A stretch of DNA of 64,000 bases from an uncultured Clostridia bacterium (GTDB lineage: Bacteria > Bacillota > Clostridia > TANB77 > CAG-508), in the NCBI GenBank assembly GCA_947628085.1, contig CANQYM010000001.1, positions 124,001 to 188,000 on the forward strand, written 5' to 3'. Shown here one piece after another: positions 20,558 through 32,909 of the stretch (positions are counted from its first letter, which is position 1; each line of letters begins with the position of its first letter). The notes beneath the pieces were generated by a model. It had not been told where the DNA came from. It worked only from the letters and a program-made list of their open reading frames with translations, and searched no databases. Made by a program: the position numbers and the translations under genes.

Positions 20558-21088
20558 TTATTCACTTAATAATTTTTTTATGTCTTCATCTTCTCTTAAG
20601 TTTGGAGTTATATAATCTAATACTTTTTGCTTTCCTTTGCTCACTGCAAGCATTGCAACTTCTTTATCGTTTCTTAATCTGTAACTTGCATATTTTAAAA
20701 TGATTGGTTTATTTGAAACTGCTTTCATAACAACTTCTTTATTATCTCTAAGCTCTTTACTAGCATAATATAAAGCTTGTCCATCTTTTTCAGCAGAAGT
20801 GAGAACAACTTCTTTATCTGCTTTTAATCTATTACTTGCATAACAAAAAGTCCATCCTGCTTGATTTACAGATGCAAGAATTACTTCTTTATCATCTTTC
20901 AATCTATCACTTGCAAATTCTAAAACTCCACCATCTATTTTAACAGCTTTTAATAAAATTTCTTTATCATCTTTTATTTCATCATTTGCCCATTCTATTA
21001 GTGTTGGATTTTTTTCTACAGCTTTCAAAAAAAACTCTCTATCATCTTTTTTTTCTTTAGCTTCAATTACTTCTTCGCTATCTGCCAT
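20558..21088 (-). CDS. DUF4116-type repeat protein
   Basis: 176 aa; about five repeats of DDKE(V/I)(L/V)LKAV...G..L.YAS..L(R/K). Confidence 0.88.
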   Translation of the reverse strand: MADSEEVIEAKEKKDDREFFLKAVEKNPTLIEWANDEIKDDKEILLKAVKIDGGVLEFASDRLKDDKEVILASVNQAGWTFCYASNRLKADKEVVLTSAEKDGQALYYASKELRDNKEVVMKAVSNKPIILKYASYRLRNDKEVAMLAVSKGKQKVLDYITPNLREDEDIKKLLSE

Positions 21089-21108
21089 TTTTAACCCCTA
21101 TCTATAAA

Positions 21109-21720
21109 CTAAAAATAAAAATCAGATTTTTTTTCATATTTTTCTCTTTCTAGTTTTCTTTTTATTTTTTTCTCTTTCTGTTTTTTATCATATATAACTA
21201 TTAAAACAAATATTAAAATACAAAAAGCTAAAAATAATTTATTTTTTAATAGTTTACTAATATTTTCTAAATCAGGCACTGTGTAAATAACTTTTCCTAT
21301 TATCATATCAGCAGTAACAATAAATTCATCTTCTTCTTCATTATTATCACCTTTAGTTACAAATTGATTTCCAGAATAATCTCTATAAACTTTAGATATT
21401 CTGTGAGTAATTATTTCTCCATCTCTTCTTCTAAAAGTAATAATATTTCCCGTTTTAAATTGTTTATCATTATAGCATTTTCTTACTATAATAATGTCAT
21501 CTTTTTTTAATCTTGGTTCCATACTATCTGAAGAAACTTTATATATTTCAATATTTAAAAAACTAGGAATTCCTTTGGAATTTCCTAGTTCTAGCATTAT
21601 TAATAGCAAACTAAATAATATAACAGGAATTAGAATAATATATAATACTATGATAGATATTTTTTTTATTTTTTGCCTTCGCTTTATTCTTTCTGATATA
21701 ACATCATTTTCATATTTCAT
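21109..21720 (-). CDS. SipW-like S26 signal peptidase
   Basis: 203 aa; SDSMEPRLKKDDIIIV, NIITFRRRDGEIITHRISKV, TKGDNNEEED. Confidence 0.88.
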   Translation of the reverse strand: MKYENDVISERIKRRQKIKKISIIVLYIILIPVILFSLLLIMLELGNSKGIPSFLNIEIYKVSSDSMEPRLKKDDIIIVRKCYNDKQFKTGNIITFRRRDGEIITHRISKVYRDYSGNQFVTKGDNNEEEDEFIVTADMIIGKVIYTVPDLENISKLLKNKLFLAFCILIFVLIVIYDKKQKEKKIKRKLEREKYEKKSDFYF

Positions 21721-21728
21721 AAAATTAC

Positions 21729-23336
21729 CTATTCTTTATTAATATTTGATATTAATGATTTTGCATTTTCTACAAAGCTAATATCATCTAAATTCAAATT
21801 ACTTCTTCTAATGTTATAATAATTAACTATTTTTTCAATGTCCCTCATGAAGTTTTCTAAGTTATCTTCTAAGTCTTCCTGTACTAGTCTTATATTCATT
21901 ATTTGATATCTATTTGAAATAATAGATGTAATATTAGGCTCTTCTGCAAGTTTTATATTATTAAGCATTACCTTATAAGGTTGATTTATAAAGTCTAATA
22001 ATTCTTGTAATTCTTTTTGAACATCAACATCTGGGTCATCTTTATATTGCTCTTTTATAAGGTTATAAGCATATGTGTAGAAAGAAGATACGATTTTAAA
22101 CATATATTTAATTGAGCAATTTTCATCAACATATTCTGCTATTCTAGTATTTACCATCTCCTCATCTAACTCAATATAAAGTTCATTTATTTGCTTTATT
22201 TTTTCATTTGTTAAAACTGGAAATGTATATATTTCATGTTTTATTTTTCTTCTAAATAATATAAATAATATATTATTTGCTCTTTTAATATTTCGTTTAT
22301 TTTTCTCATTTTCTTTAACTAGCTCTTGCTCTTTTTTACGTAGTTCTTTGTTTTTCTTTTCATAAGAATCTTTGAAAGCTTCTTTGTTTTTATATTTTTG
22401 TTTTAAATCATCAATAATATATTTATATTTCATATATACATTATATTCTTGAAGAGTGTGTAATAGGCTTACAAAGTTTTTATCTATTTCTTCTTGCTTT
22501 TCTGGACTAGAATTATAATAGTCAACTGTACATAGTTTTGTGTATAGAACTTCCATGTCTTTATTTGAAAAATCTTTGATTTTCCATTCACCATCTATAA
22601 ATTTGTTTAATATACGCTTTTGATCTACCATTTCTATTTCTATTAATTCTTTATTTAATTCGAAAAAGCGCTCAACAAATTTATTTTTATCTAATTTTAA
22701 TTCACTAAGCACCTTATCATTTTTCTCGTTAAGGTCTTTTTCAAATTTTTTAGAATTAATATAGTAAAGGTATCTTAGGTTAAGTTCTATGTGTGTAACT
22801 ATATCTGGACATTTCCAATAAATATCTTCAAAAGTTTTCTTTAACTTATTAGAAGAAAAATTTTCCATTTCTTCAAAGAAAACTTTAATATATTCATTTG
22901 TATGCTTACTATAATTAAAATCTTTTTCTGTAAGTACTATTCCAAATTCTCTAAACTTTTCTATAAATAGTTTTATGTTTTGGTTTACTAAATTAAAGTC
23001 TCCTTCAAAGAAACAATGTAGACTATGAGTTATTCTATCAAGTCCTAATTTTTCATAAGGTGTATTTAATTCATTAAATAAATCAATGTTTCCAATACTA
23101 TCTATGTTTTTATTTATTCTCATAATATTAGGATTTTCTGTGATATCAACAATTTTATCGTATCTTTCTTTAATTTCATCTAATATTACTTGTTTAATTT
23201 TTAGAGCAGCATCGTATAATTCGCTTACTTTTTTAACATATTGACTACGATTTTTCTTTGTGTTTATAGGCAATATGCTTAAAATTTGCTTATTACTAGA
23301 TATATATTTCTCTATTTCTACAGATATATCGTTCAT
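21729..23336 (-). CDS. Large protein of unknown function (coiled-coil-rich)
   Basis: 535 aa intact ORF rich in K/E/N. Confidence 0.8.
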   Translation of the reverse strand: MNDISVEIEKYISSNKQILSILPINTKKNRSQYVKKVSELYDAALKIKQVILDEIKERYDKIVDITENPNIMRINKNIDSIGNIDLFNELNTPYEKLGLDRITHSLHCFFEGDFNLVNQNIKLFIEKFREFGIVLTEKDFNYSKHTNEYIKVFFEEMENFSSNKLKKTFEDIYWKCPDIVTHIELNLRYLYYINSKKFEKDLNEKNDKVLSELKLDKNKFVERFFELNKELIEIEMVDQKRILNKFIDGEWKIKDFSNKDMEVLYTKLCTVDYYNSSPEKQEEIDKNFVSLLHTLQEYNVYMKYKYIIDDLKQKYKNKEAFKDSYEKKNKELRKKEQELVKENEKNKRNIKRANNILFILFRRKIKHEIYTFPVLTNEKIKQINELYIELDEEMVNTRIAEYVDENCSIKYMFKIVSSFYTYAYNLIKEQYKDDPDVDVQKELQELLDFINQPYKVMLNNIKLAEEPNITSIISNRYQIMNIRLVQEDLEDNLENFMRDIEKIVNYYNIRRSNLNLDDISFVENAKSLISNINKE

Positions 23337-23459
23337 TTATTCTTCCGTACCTTTCTCTCTTTTTTCTTTTTCTAGAAAATCTATATATTCGTTAATTTCT
23401 TTATATAAATTTAATAGACTTTCGTGACTTAATTTCGATAACTCAAAATTTTCTTCCAT
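23337..23459 (-). CDS. Small ORF, 40 aa, between beta-helix gene and 21729..23336
   Basis: ATG at 23459, TAA at 23339-23337: MEENFELSKLSHESLLNLYKEINEYIDFLEKEKREKGTEE; its stop is just upstream of the next gene's ATG. Confidence 0.6.
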   Translation of the reverse strand: MEENFELSKLSHESLLNLYKEINEYIDFLEKEKREKGTEE

Positions 23460-23555
23460 CGTACTAATTTCCTTTCAAAGAAATTTTATTTTTACAAAAT
23501 ACATTATATATTAATTATTAATTTTAGTCTACACTTTTATTAACAAAATTTCTAA

Positions 23556-26500
23556 TTATTTTATTATAATATATGAGAAAGTATCTCCTATTGGCTGATA
23601 TTCTCTAACTTGATACTGTTCAACATCTGTAATGTCTCCGCTTTCATCAACTATTTGTCTATCGGCTGTAACCACATTAGTATCATATAACTTGTATACT
23701 AACCTATATGTTCCAGTTGTTAATTTTGTTTTTAATTCATAAGTTAAATTGTCAAAAGTAACAGTAGTCATATATTTAGCTCTTTCCTCAATTGTTTCTG
23801 TATCTAATGCTATATATTCTTTATCAAATTTCTTCCAAGAATTTATAAAATCAACAACATCTGGATTATTTGCATCATATGAACTTATAATTTCCTGTGG
23901 AACCTCTAGTTCATTTGTAACATAATCTTTTAAATCTACTAAAGTATAATTTGTATCGTAAGGATTAATGTTTTCGTCTTCTGCTGTATCATAATTTCTT
24001 CTATATAGAGATACTGTTATAAATGGATTTGATAAACCAGATTGATAATCTAAATTAACTTCAAGTTTATTATCTTCATCAGATTCAGAAATATATCCAT
24101 CATCATTTAAAGTATGTCCTGTTTTATAATCTACTATATATTCTTTTTCTGTTTTGAATCTTGATTTTAATCCATAAATATCATTTATTATTCTAACATT
24201 TACTATAGTTGAAGCAGAAGCTTCTACACCAAAATATATACCATCTGCTGAACCAAAGCTTTCAATTAAAATTTGATAATCTCCTGTTTCCAGAACACTA
24301 TTCGTTGTATCGATTAATATATTTGATGAAACGTTAGAAACCAGTTCTGCAAGCTTAATTCTTGTTGTACCGTCTGCTCTAGGATAATAGTACTGTCCGT
24401 TTAATTTAAATGCTGTACCTAGTAAACTACCACCAGTTAATTGAACATATTTTCCAGTTTCATCTTTAACAAAGAATGTTAATTTTACACCTAATTTTTT
24501 GTCGAAGTATCTAGTATCGTATAATATTGAACCTTTATTTGCGTTATAAATTGTATCTACAGTTAAATTTTCTTCTTTTCCTAAATAGATTTTGTCTCTA
24601 CTTAACTCAGCTTCAATATCTATTGTAGAAGCTGCCTGATAAATGTCATATCTTGTTGTGTGTAACTGGTCATTAATTGTTCTTGCTAAGTCTATTTTTC
24701 CTTCTTCTCCATACGCATCAAGATCATATCTTAAATACATTTCAAAATAACATCCATCTGGCGTTATTTTTTCGCCATCTTCAGGTGTTCCGAAATCTGC
24801 TCCTTCAAAGTTAACTATGAATATAAAGTTTTCATATTCATAATCTAAGTCTGATAGATAATATTTTTCCTTCATTTCTGCTTCCGAATATTTTTCATTA
24901 GTACTACCCATTGCTAAGAATTCATCTAACTTAAATTCTCGCTTATCACTTGCTTCATCTTCAGCAGTTACCGTGTAGTAATAATACTCAGGATTGTTTC
25001 TATCATATCTATCTATCATTGTAATAGTTGTATCTTTTGGGAAAGTGTAAATTCCTGATGAAATTACTCTATAAGCTTCTTCATAATAATTATCTTTTAA
25101 TTCATAACCCGCATCTGTTATTGTTTTTTCCAGTGCACTGAAGAAATCTTGCTCACCAATTTCAAAGTATGCTGAAAAACTACTTTTTGTTGTTATGTTT
25201 GTTAATGTTCCTGTGAATAAGTCATATTGCATACCTGGAGTTATTGCAGTGTTGTATCCAATACCTTCATATACTCTTGTAAATAACTGACAATTTATGA
25301 TAACTAAAGCTGTACCTCTATTTAACTCATCTTTCCAATAAGTTACATTCATTATTATTGTATATCTTCCTAAATCTAGATTTTCTGTAATATTATTAGA
25401 GTGATATAGGAAAAAGCTTAGTGATGGTGTTGTTTGAGCATTTTCAAATTGATATCTTGTAGTACCATCATAAGTGTTTTTATAAAAGTTTGTACTACCT
25501 GGAGTGCTCCAACCAGTATTTCCTGATTTCATAGCTAATCCAAGAGTTTTGTTAGGATCTGATTCTGTATTAATATTTTCAATTTCATTTTTATTAACTA
25601 ATTTTACATCACTATTTAAACCTGAACTATCAACACTATTCATTGTTAAAATAGCATCTGGTAAGTTCATATTTGAGAATGGTAGTTCTACAGATCCAAA
25701 TGTTGAGAATTTTGATGCTGTTAATTCTATATCATAAATATATGTATCTTGATCTGGACCAGCATACCAATAATAGTATACATAGTCACCTTTTGGTGTT
25801 GTATCTATGTAATCTACATAAGATTTTGCACTATAGTTCTCTGCACTTATGCTTCCATAATCATATCCTTCATCTAATTCTTCAAAATTTGTATAGAATC
25901 CATCCTTTTCAATATCTTGCTCATCTGGTTGTCTTGTATGTTCACCATATACATATGTTCTTAAATATTCTCTAGAATTCCAATCAGTTATTTTATCTCC
26001 TACTTTATAACTTGCATCATAAATTCCTTTATAAATTCCATCTGGATCAGAGCTTCCTTCTGGTGCTGATTTATACATTCCAAAGAAAGTCATTCCTTTA
26101 ACAGGTCCAACTTCAAGGTTTTGTGGATCTCCATAACAAATATTCAAATTTATACCATTTGCCATGTAGATTCTATTATCTGAAGATGCTTCAACTGTTT
26201 TATTATCTTTTATATTAACTGTTGCATACGTTTTTCCATCTGCATCTAAACTTTCAAATTTTGAAAGTCTATTTGCTCCATTTCTTAAATAAAGAGTTGA
26301 ACTATTTTGCAATTTTAAATCAGCTATTTTATTAAAGGTAAATGGAGTTTCTTTATAATTACTTGTACTATCTTTTATACCAGCAATCATAAGTACAGAA
26401 TTATCAATTACAACATCAGTACATCTTTGAATTGATACTAATTTTTTACGATTTTGTTCTGTACCAAAATTATAAATAGTTACATTACCATCTTTAGCAG

Positions 26501-29500
26501 CATTTGAAGCATTACCAGAACCAAATATACTGCCATCTATAGTTAATGGATTATTAGCACTGGTATCATAATTTTCGCCATTTACATTTATATAAATATA
26601 ATCTGTAACACTTATAGCAGTATCATCCCAAATATCTGAATTTACATTCATAGATTGGCCTCCGCCATATACTGTTCCAGATATTTGAATTTTTCCTTGT
26701 TTATAATTTTTGTTCTGTGAATAATATTTATTAATTGCAGAATTTCCTATATTAGTTACTGTACTTCCATTTATTAATGAAGAGTTTGCTCCTCCATATA
26801 TGTTTCCATTTATAGTAGCTCCAGCAATATCAACAGTTGCAAATACATCATTGCCTGAAACTCCAGTTTCTGCTGCATTTCCTCCACCGTACAAATTATT
26901 TTTTACTAATGTGCTTCCTTCTGAATATACGTGAGAGCCTCCTTGAACAATAGCTCTTGAACCATTTCCAGCTGCATATGTATCATTATCTATAGTTGCA
27001 GATGATAAAGCAACATTGGTAGAACCAATTACATAACCATTATCTCCACCACCGTATACATCATTATAAATTTCTGTTTCTGTATTTAACTTAACGTTTG
27101 TGTCTCCACCTACATATGCTGTTGCACCTTTTCCTGCTCCAAACACATTTTTAGCAGTGGCTGATTCCATAATTACTTCTGTATTATTTCCAACTTTTCC
27201 TGGATTGCTTCCTTGTACAGCAGTTTCTGCACCATTTCCACCACCATATACGTTTTGGTTAACTATTGAGTCTTTTATATTTACAGATGTAGAACCTGTT
27301 GCTTCTCCTTGATCTCCTCCTCCATATACATTTTGTGTATAGGCATTACTTAACAATTTTACAGCTGTTCCACCAACATCTGCTGATTTTCCACCGCCAA
27401 ATATTGCCTCTGTTACTTGTGGTTTAGTTCCGCTTCCATCCCAATCTTGATTTGATACAGTAACATCTGTATTTCCAATAACTGTTCCTTCGTCACCACC
27501 GCCATATACAGATTTACTTATATTTGAACTCATTATTGAAACTAATGTATTTTTTTGTACGTCTCCTCTTTTTCCACCACCATATACATTAATAGTATTT
27601 GAATTTTCGGTGTAAACACTTGTTGAACCAGTTACATTGGCTTCATTTCCTCCACCATAAATTCCTTTTCCAATAATAGAATCTGTTATTCTAACTACTG
27701 TTTGCTCTCCTGCTTGTCCAGCATCACCACCGCCAAATACATTTTCTGTAACACAGCTAGCAACATTATTTCCGAAAACATAGTTGCTACCTATTTTATT
27801 TACTTCTACATTTGTTGTTCCATTTACAATTGCAGTTGTACCTTTACCTCCACCATATATTGAATTTGATATTGCAGAAGTTGTTACTATAACACCTGTA
27901 TCTCCTGTAACTTTTCCTGCATTACCACCACCATATACATTTCCAGTAACAGTACAATTTTCTACACTTACATTAGTTTTTGTAGATACATTAGTGCCTT
28001 GTCCATATCCACCGCCATATACATTTTCCATTATGGCATTATTAAAGGCTTTAACATTTGTTGTAGTTAAATCTCCAGATGAATTTGCACCTCCATATAC
28101 ATTTGTAACTCTTGCTCCATCTATATTTATAACTCTAGTGTTATTACCATCTATACCAGCACTATTTCCACCATTAAATGCACTATTTGCTATAGTATTT
28201 TTATATACATTTACTGTTGTACTTGTAGTATTTGTTTTTACATGTGATTGATTTCCACCACCATATATCTCATTAACATTAGTAGCATAATTTTCTCCAA
28301 CTTTTACATTTATGGCTCCTCCTATTGTACTATTTATATTGCCTCCTCCAAATACTCTAACTGAAGAATAATTACCGCCATCTACATTTACATTTACATT
28401 TCCACTATTAGTAGCAGCCGTTCCTGAATTTCCTTTTCCTCCTCCATAAACATCATCACTTATTGAAATAGTAGTTGAATTAGTAGTTAAATCTTGCAAA
28501 TTGATAGTAGATGCACCTGTTACAGTACCTAAAGAACCACCACCATAAACATTTCCATATAAATTAATATTTTCTTTTTCGTCTTTAATATTTACAGTTA
28601 CCGTTCCTCTAATGTTTGTGCTATGTCCTAAACCACCAGCAAATAAAACATCTGAACTTGCTCCTGTTTTTCCAATAGTTCCACCTTTTATATTTATAAT
28701 AGTATTTCCCCAAATATCACCTTCTTGGTTAGAACCACCATAAATAGCTCCTTTTACAGTTCCTTTTTCCATATTAATTTGATTAGAACCGTTTGTATTA
28801 CTGTGATTTCCACCACCATATACATTTCCTTCTATTGTACCATTTAAAATATCTATAGTTGCTAGATTTGTAGCATAAACTGATGATCTTGACGCTCCAA
28901 CAATTCCATAATTTCCCGCTGCAAATACACTGTTATATATATGAGCATTTTCATTTATAATAATATGTGAGCTATTAACTTTTCCTGCAGTAGTAGCTAC
29001 GTTTGCGTTTCCTCCACCTGCGCCAAACACACAGCCTCTTTCTGCCCTGTAAAGTAAATCTGCAGAGCCTATACTATTTGGTGTACCAATAGTAGCATTT
29101 CCTCCAATATATACTAATGAATTGCCATCTAATGCACCATTAGCACTAGAAGTAGATGTAAATCCATTTGAACCACCAAAAATGCAATTTTCAACAACGC
29201 CATCTGTAACTTGAATCATTCTGTCACCTCTTGTTTCAGACTGTCCGTGCTCCTCCAACAATTGCTCTAACTCTTCCGCCTTTTACATATATGTTTGTTT
29301 TAGTAATATTTTTGTGAGCTGCATCTACAGCTAAACCGCCTATTATGTTAGCAATATTTCCACCTTCTAATATTAATTGTCTTATTCCATTATCATATGT
29401 TGCACTCCAATATCTACCAACATATATTCCAGAATAAATATATTCTCCATCTTCATCACCATGTCCATTAAATTGGTCCATTCCTAATGTGCCACTTTTT

Positions 29501-32500
29501 ATAGTAATATCAAATATTGGTTTACCTGCAAAACGATTTGTAACCGCAGTATTTGTAGTTGGTGGAGAAACTGAAATAGATCCAGTTCCAGATGACATAT
29601 TATAATATACTTTTAAATTTTCATTATTTTCTTTAGCTCTATCATAATCAGAACCTATTACACATTGTGCACAAAATTTACGAGCTTGATTAGCATAAGC
29701 AGTTGATCTAGCTACCATAACATTTGAATATAAACCAGATTCTATAACTAATCTATATGCATCACCTGTGATAGTATTTGGTCCTCCTTGAATTTGTTTT
29801 ACAGTATTACGATTAGGATAATCAACAGAATACATTCCTCTACCGATTCTAAGATTTTTAGTGTTTCCAATTATATAATGACTTGCATTACCTTTTCCAT
29901 CCATATAATTATAGTTAGTAGTATCATATAAGTTTAAGAAATCAAATTGTACATCTTGCTTTATAGTTACACTTGTATCAAATAGAATACGTGAATTACT
30001 TCTATAATCTACACCATCATATAAACTTGTAAGTGTAAATCCGTGAGCAAAATGATCTATTACCCATTCTACAGAGTTTGCACAATCAACATGTCCGCCT
30101 TGATCTCCACCATTTTTTAATACTAGTATATTTAATTCTCTATCTGAAGCAACAGAAGCTGTTTTATATCCATTTGCAAATTCTATTGTTGCTGAACCAA
30201 AATATTTTTTTGGTTTATCTAAAGCTCTACCAGTATTATTATTATTATTACCACTTTGACAATCTATAAAAACAATATTTGCAGGTTTCCAATTAGCATA
30301 TAAATTTATAGTTATATCTTTAGAGCCACCTGTGTTTTTTGTAACTGATTGAAGAAAAGTTTCTGGTATTACTGAAAAAGTATCTCCAGACTCATGTGTT
30401 GCCCAACCATCAAATCCGTATCCGGCTGGTCTATCCATATATGGATTATCTATTAAATCTAGTGAAATTTTTCCATCTGTTATAGGTACACATTTTACAT
30501 AAGTAAATAAAGTTTGTCTCTCGCTTGAATCTCCTGAAACATATCCTACTATATCTTTCTCCATTGCAATACAAGAAATAGATGATGGAGTTGCATTTAC
30601 AGATGGATTTGGATTTACAATTGTATTTCCTTCTTCATCAAGCATAGAAATATCAAAAGATAACTGAATTGTAATAGTGTAATAATCATTATAATCTTCA
30701 CTATAATGATGTGTCCAACTATTCCAATTATTTCCAGATATTGTATATGTTCCTCCAGAATTTGTAATATTTGAAAATTTATTACCATTTATAGCTTTCG
30801 TATTTGCTAAATCCACAGTTGTTGGAACACTAAATTTTAATTCCCAATTTTTATTTGTATTTATAAGTTTATAATTATCTCTAGAATTTGTTACTTGAAA
30901 AGTAATGCTTGCATTTCTATAAAAACCACTATCAGCATATGTTAGACCTGCTGTTGTTTTTACACTAGGATTAAATTGTCTATCTGAATTTAGTGGTATA
31001 TTATAATCATATCCATAATAATTTATTGTAACCTTAGCTAAATTACTATCACTATAAATATTTTGATTTGTTCCAGAAAAATTATCAGTATAATTTTTTC
31101 CCATATAGTAGTTATAATCACTTTGATAGTCATCAAGAGTTACTGTACTCGCAGTAATTGGTTGATTTGCAATTACTGCTCCTACATCTGAAAATTCATT
31201 TGTAATAAATTCAATAGTATCAGAATTAGAAATTTCTAAATTTATTTTTTCCAAATTTATTTGATTTTCTTCTTCTTTTACATTAATAACTTTTACTAAA
31301 CTTGGATTTAATTTTTCTTCCAAATTTTCTAATGAAACAATTGAAACATCAATAGATTCATTAAAATTTATTGGTTGGAAAACATCGCTTCCGTTTGTAA
31401 TTGAAACATCATAAGCTAATAATATATCTGCCCCTTCAAATTCATCCACACCTGAGATATATTCTTTAACTAAATCTTCTGTTGCATTTCCATTAAGTAA
31501 ATAATAGCCTTTAGGTATAAATCCTACAACTTTCATAGTATGATTAGAAATTTCTACTTCTAATTCTTGTTTATATAAAATTACATCATCTATAATTTTA
31601 GTTTGATAGATAGCTTGTAAATCAATAGATTTTTCTTTAAGTTCTTCTTCATTTAAATAATATCTGTCGCCTATTGTATATTCTGTTAATGATTTAAGTT
31701 GATCTATATATTGATTTTGTATATTATTTTCTTCTATAGCAACTTCTTCTGGTGCTGAAGATGTTTCATCATTTTCTTGCATTTCTAATGATTTATCTAC
31801 AACTACTGTATTTTCATTTTTACTTAACTCATTATTATCAGTTTCAGTATTTGGATTTTCTACTGCACCATTACTACCATTTTCAGAGTTTTCATTTTCT
31901 ACTGTTTCATTATTATTAGCTTCAGCATTTGAATCTTCCCCTGTTTCGCCATTTGTTACAGTATTTTGATTTTCCGTGGTTTGATTATTATTTTGCTCAA
32001 CTGTTTCTTTTTCATTATTTTCTTGTACTGCATCATTTTCTTTTGTATTAGCTGTATCTTGACTAGCTACATCTTGATTAGCTGTTTCTTGTTGCTCTAC
32101 ATTTTCTTCTTTAGATTTAATTTGATCATTAATTACTTTTTCTATTTTACTAATAGGTTCTTCTGATAAATCATTTTGTATTTCTTCAACTTTTGATTCA
32201 GTATTATCTTGCTGTTCAATATTGTTATTTTCAACTGCACTAGTAGTATTTTCATTAGCAGTATTTGTATTGATAGTATTTTCACTAACAGTATTTTCGT
32301 TAACTGTATCTGCATCGCTAGAAACATTATTTATAGGATCTGAATTTTCAGTATTCTCTTGTGCTAATGTAGCAGTGTTTTGATTAGCAATATTTTGATT
32401 AATAGTGTTTTGATTTTCTCCTTGATTTTCATCATCTGCTGGAGCAGAATAATACCTGCTAGCAAAAAAACCTTTTACCTTTTCAGGTAATTCAATATAA

Positions 32501-32712
32501 TATTTCCCTTCTTCATCTTGTAATAAATCAATATCTGTTTGCATAACATCGCCAGTGTTTAATTCAGAAATATTTGCATTTATTGCTATTCTTTCTGTTT
32601 TTGTAGAAGAAATAAATTTATATATGATAAATAAACATGCTACAATTATAGCAATTATAGCAATTTTATTAATTTTTATATTCTGTTTTTTTCTTTTTCT
32701 AATTCTCGTCAT
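23556..32712 (-). CDS. Giant cell-surface beta-helix protein with YGGG repeats, one gene split by a +1 frame change
   Basis: ORFs 29236..32712 and 23556..29261 overlap by 26 nt and share repeat character on both sides of the junction; skipping one C at 29247 gives ...AIVGGA-GQSETRGDRMIQVTDG..., a 3051-aa product. N-terminal TM anchor, N/E/T-rich linker, many VYGGG repeats. Confidence 0.85.
26600..29240 (-). repeat. Coding tandem degenerate repeats (V/IYGGGN...G.T.V.V)
   Basis: Many YGGG/FGGG/FGAG motifs spaced roughly every 20-40 aa in the translated ORF. Confidence 0.85.
29245..29247 (-). other. In-frame CGG codon at putative +1 frameshift site 2 (GGA GCA CGG ACA GTC TGA; +1 reads GGA)
   Basis: Codon at 29247-29245 in the 32712 frame; GGA at 29246-29244 is in the frame of the downstream ORF. 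Confidence 0.8.
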
Positions 32713-32851
32713 TTTGTAACTCCAATTATTAAAATATTACAATCATATTCTATCATAAACAGCTTTCGTTTTAAAGTTTTTTTTGATTTTGTAACATAAA
32801 TTTTATAATGTAAAAAAATGGATATGTTTATTCAAATTTGAACATAAAACA

Positions 32852-32885
32852 AAAACTCAAAAGACAAATTTATCTTTTGAGTTTT
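32852..32885 (-). terminator. Rho-independent terminator
   Basis: AAAACTCAAAAGA-caaattta-TCTTTTGAGTTTT, downstream of 32910..34001. Confidence 0.75.
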
Positions 32886-32909
32886 AAATAATTTATATTT
32901 TAATATTGA

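Noticed and set aside
20558-21088. DUF4116 repeat protein as a novel system component
   Set aside because: Repeat family is recognisable and there is no contextual evidence linking it to the neighbouring locus.
27784-28251. Plus-strand ORF (155 aa) antisense to the YGGG repeats, and the similar 27100..27312
   Set aside because: Mirror of Gly-rich repeat coding (P/V/F-rich, TFPPPYTF repeats); no independent RBS or family signal.
29236-29247. RF2-type (prfB-like) +1 frameshift at GUC UGA
   Set aside because: The P-site tRNA-Val would have to re-pair from GUC to UCU, which is mismatched; there is no CUU-UGA-C motif and I saw no clear stimulatory Shine-Dalgarno spacing. The shared CGG-A context with site 1 is the simpler common feature.
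32142-32327. Minus-strand alternate-frame 61-aa ORF
   Set aside because: Out-of-frame reading of the low-complexity N/E/T linker of the beta-helix protein.
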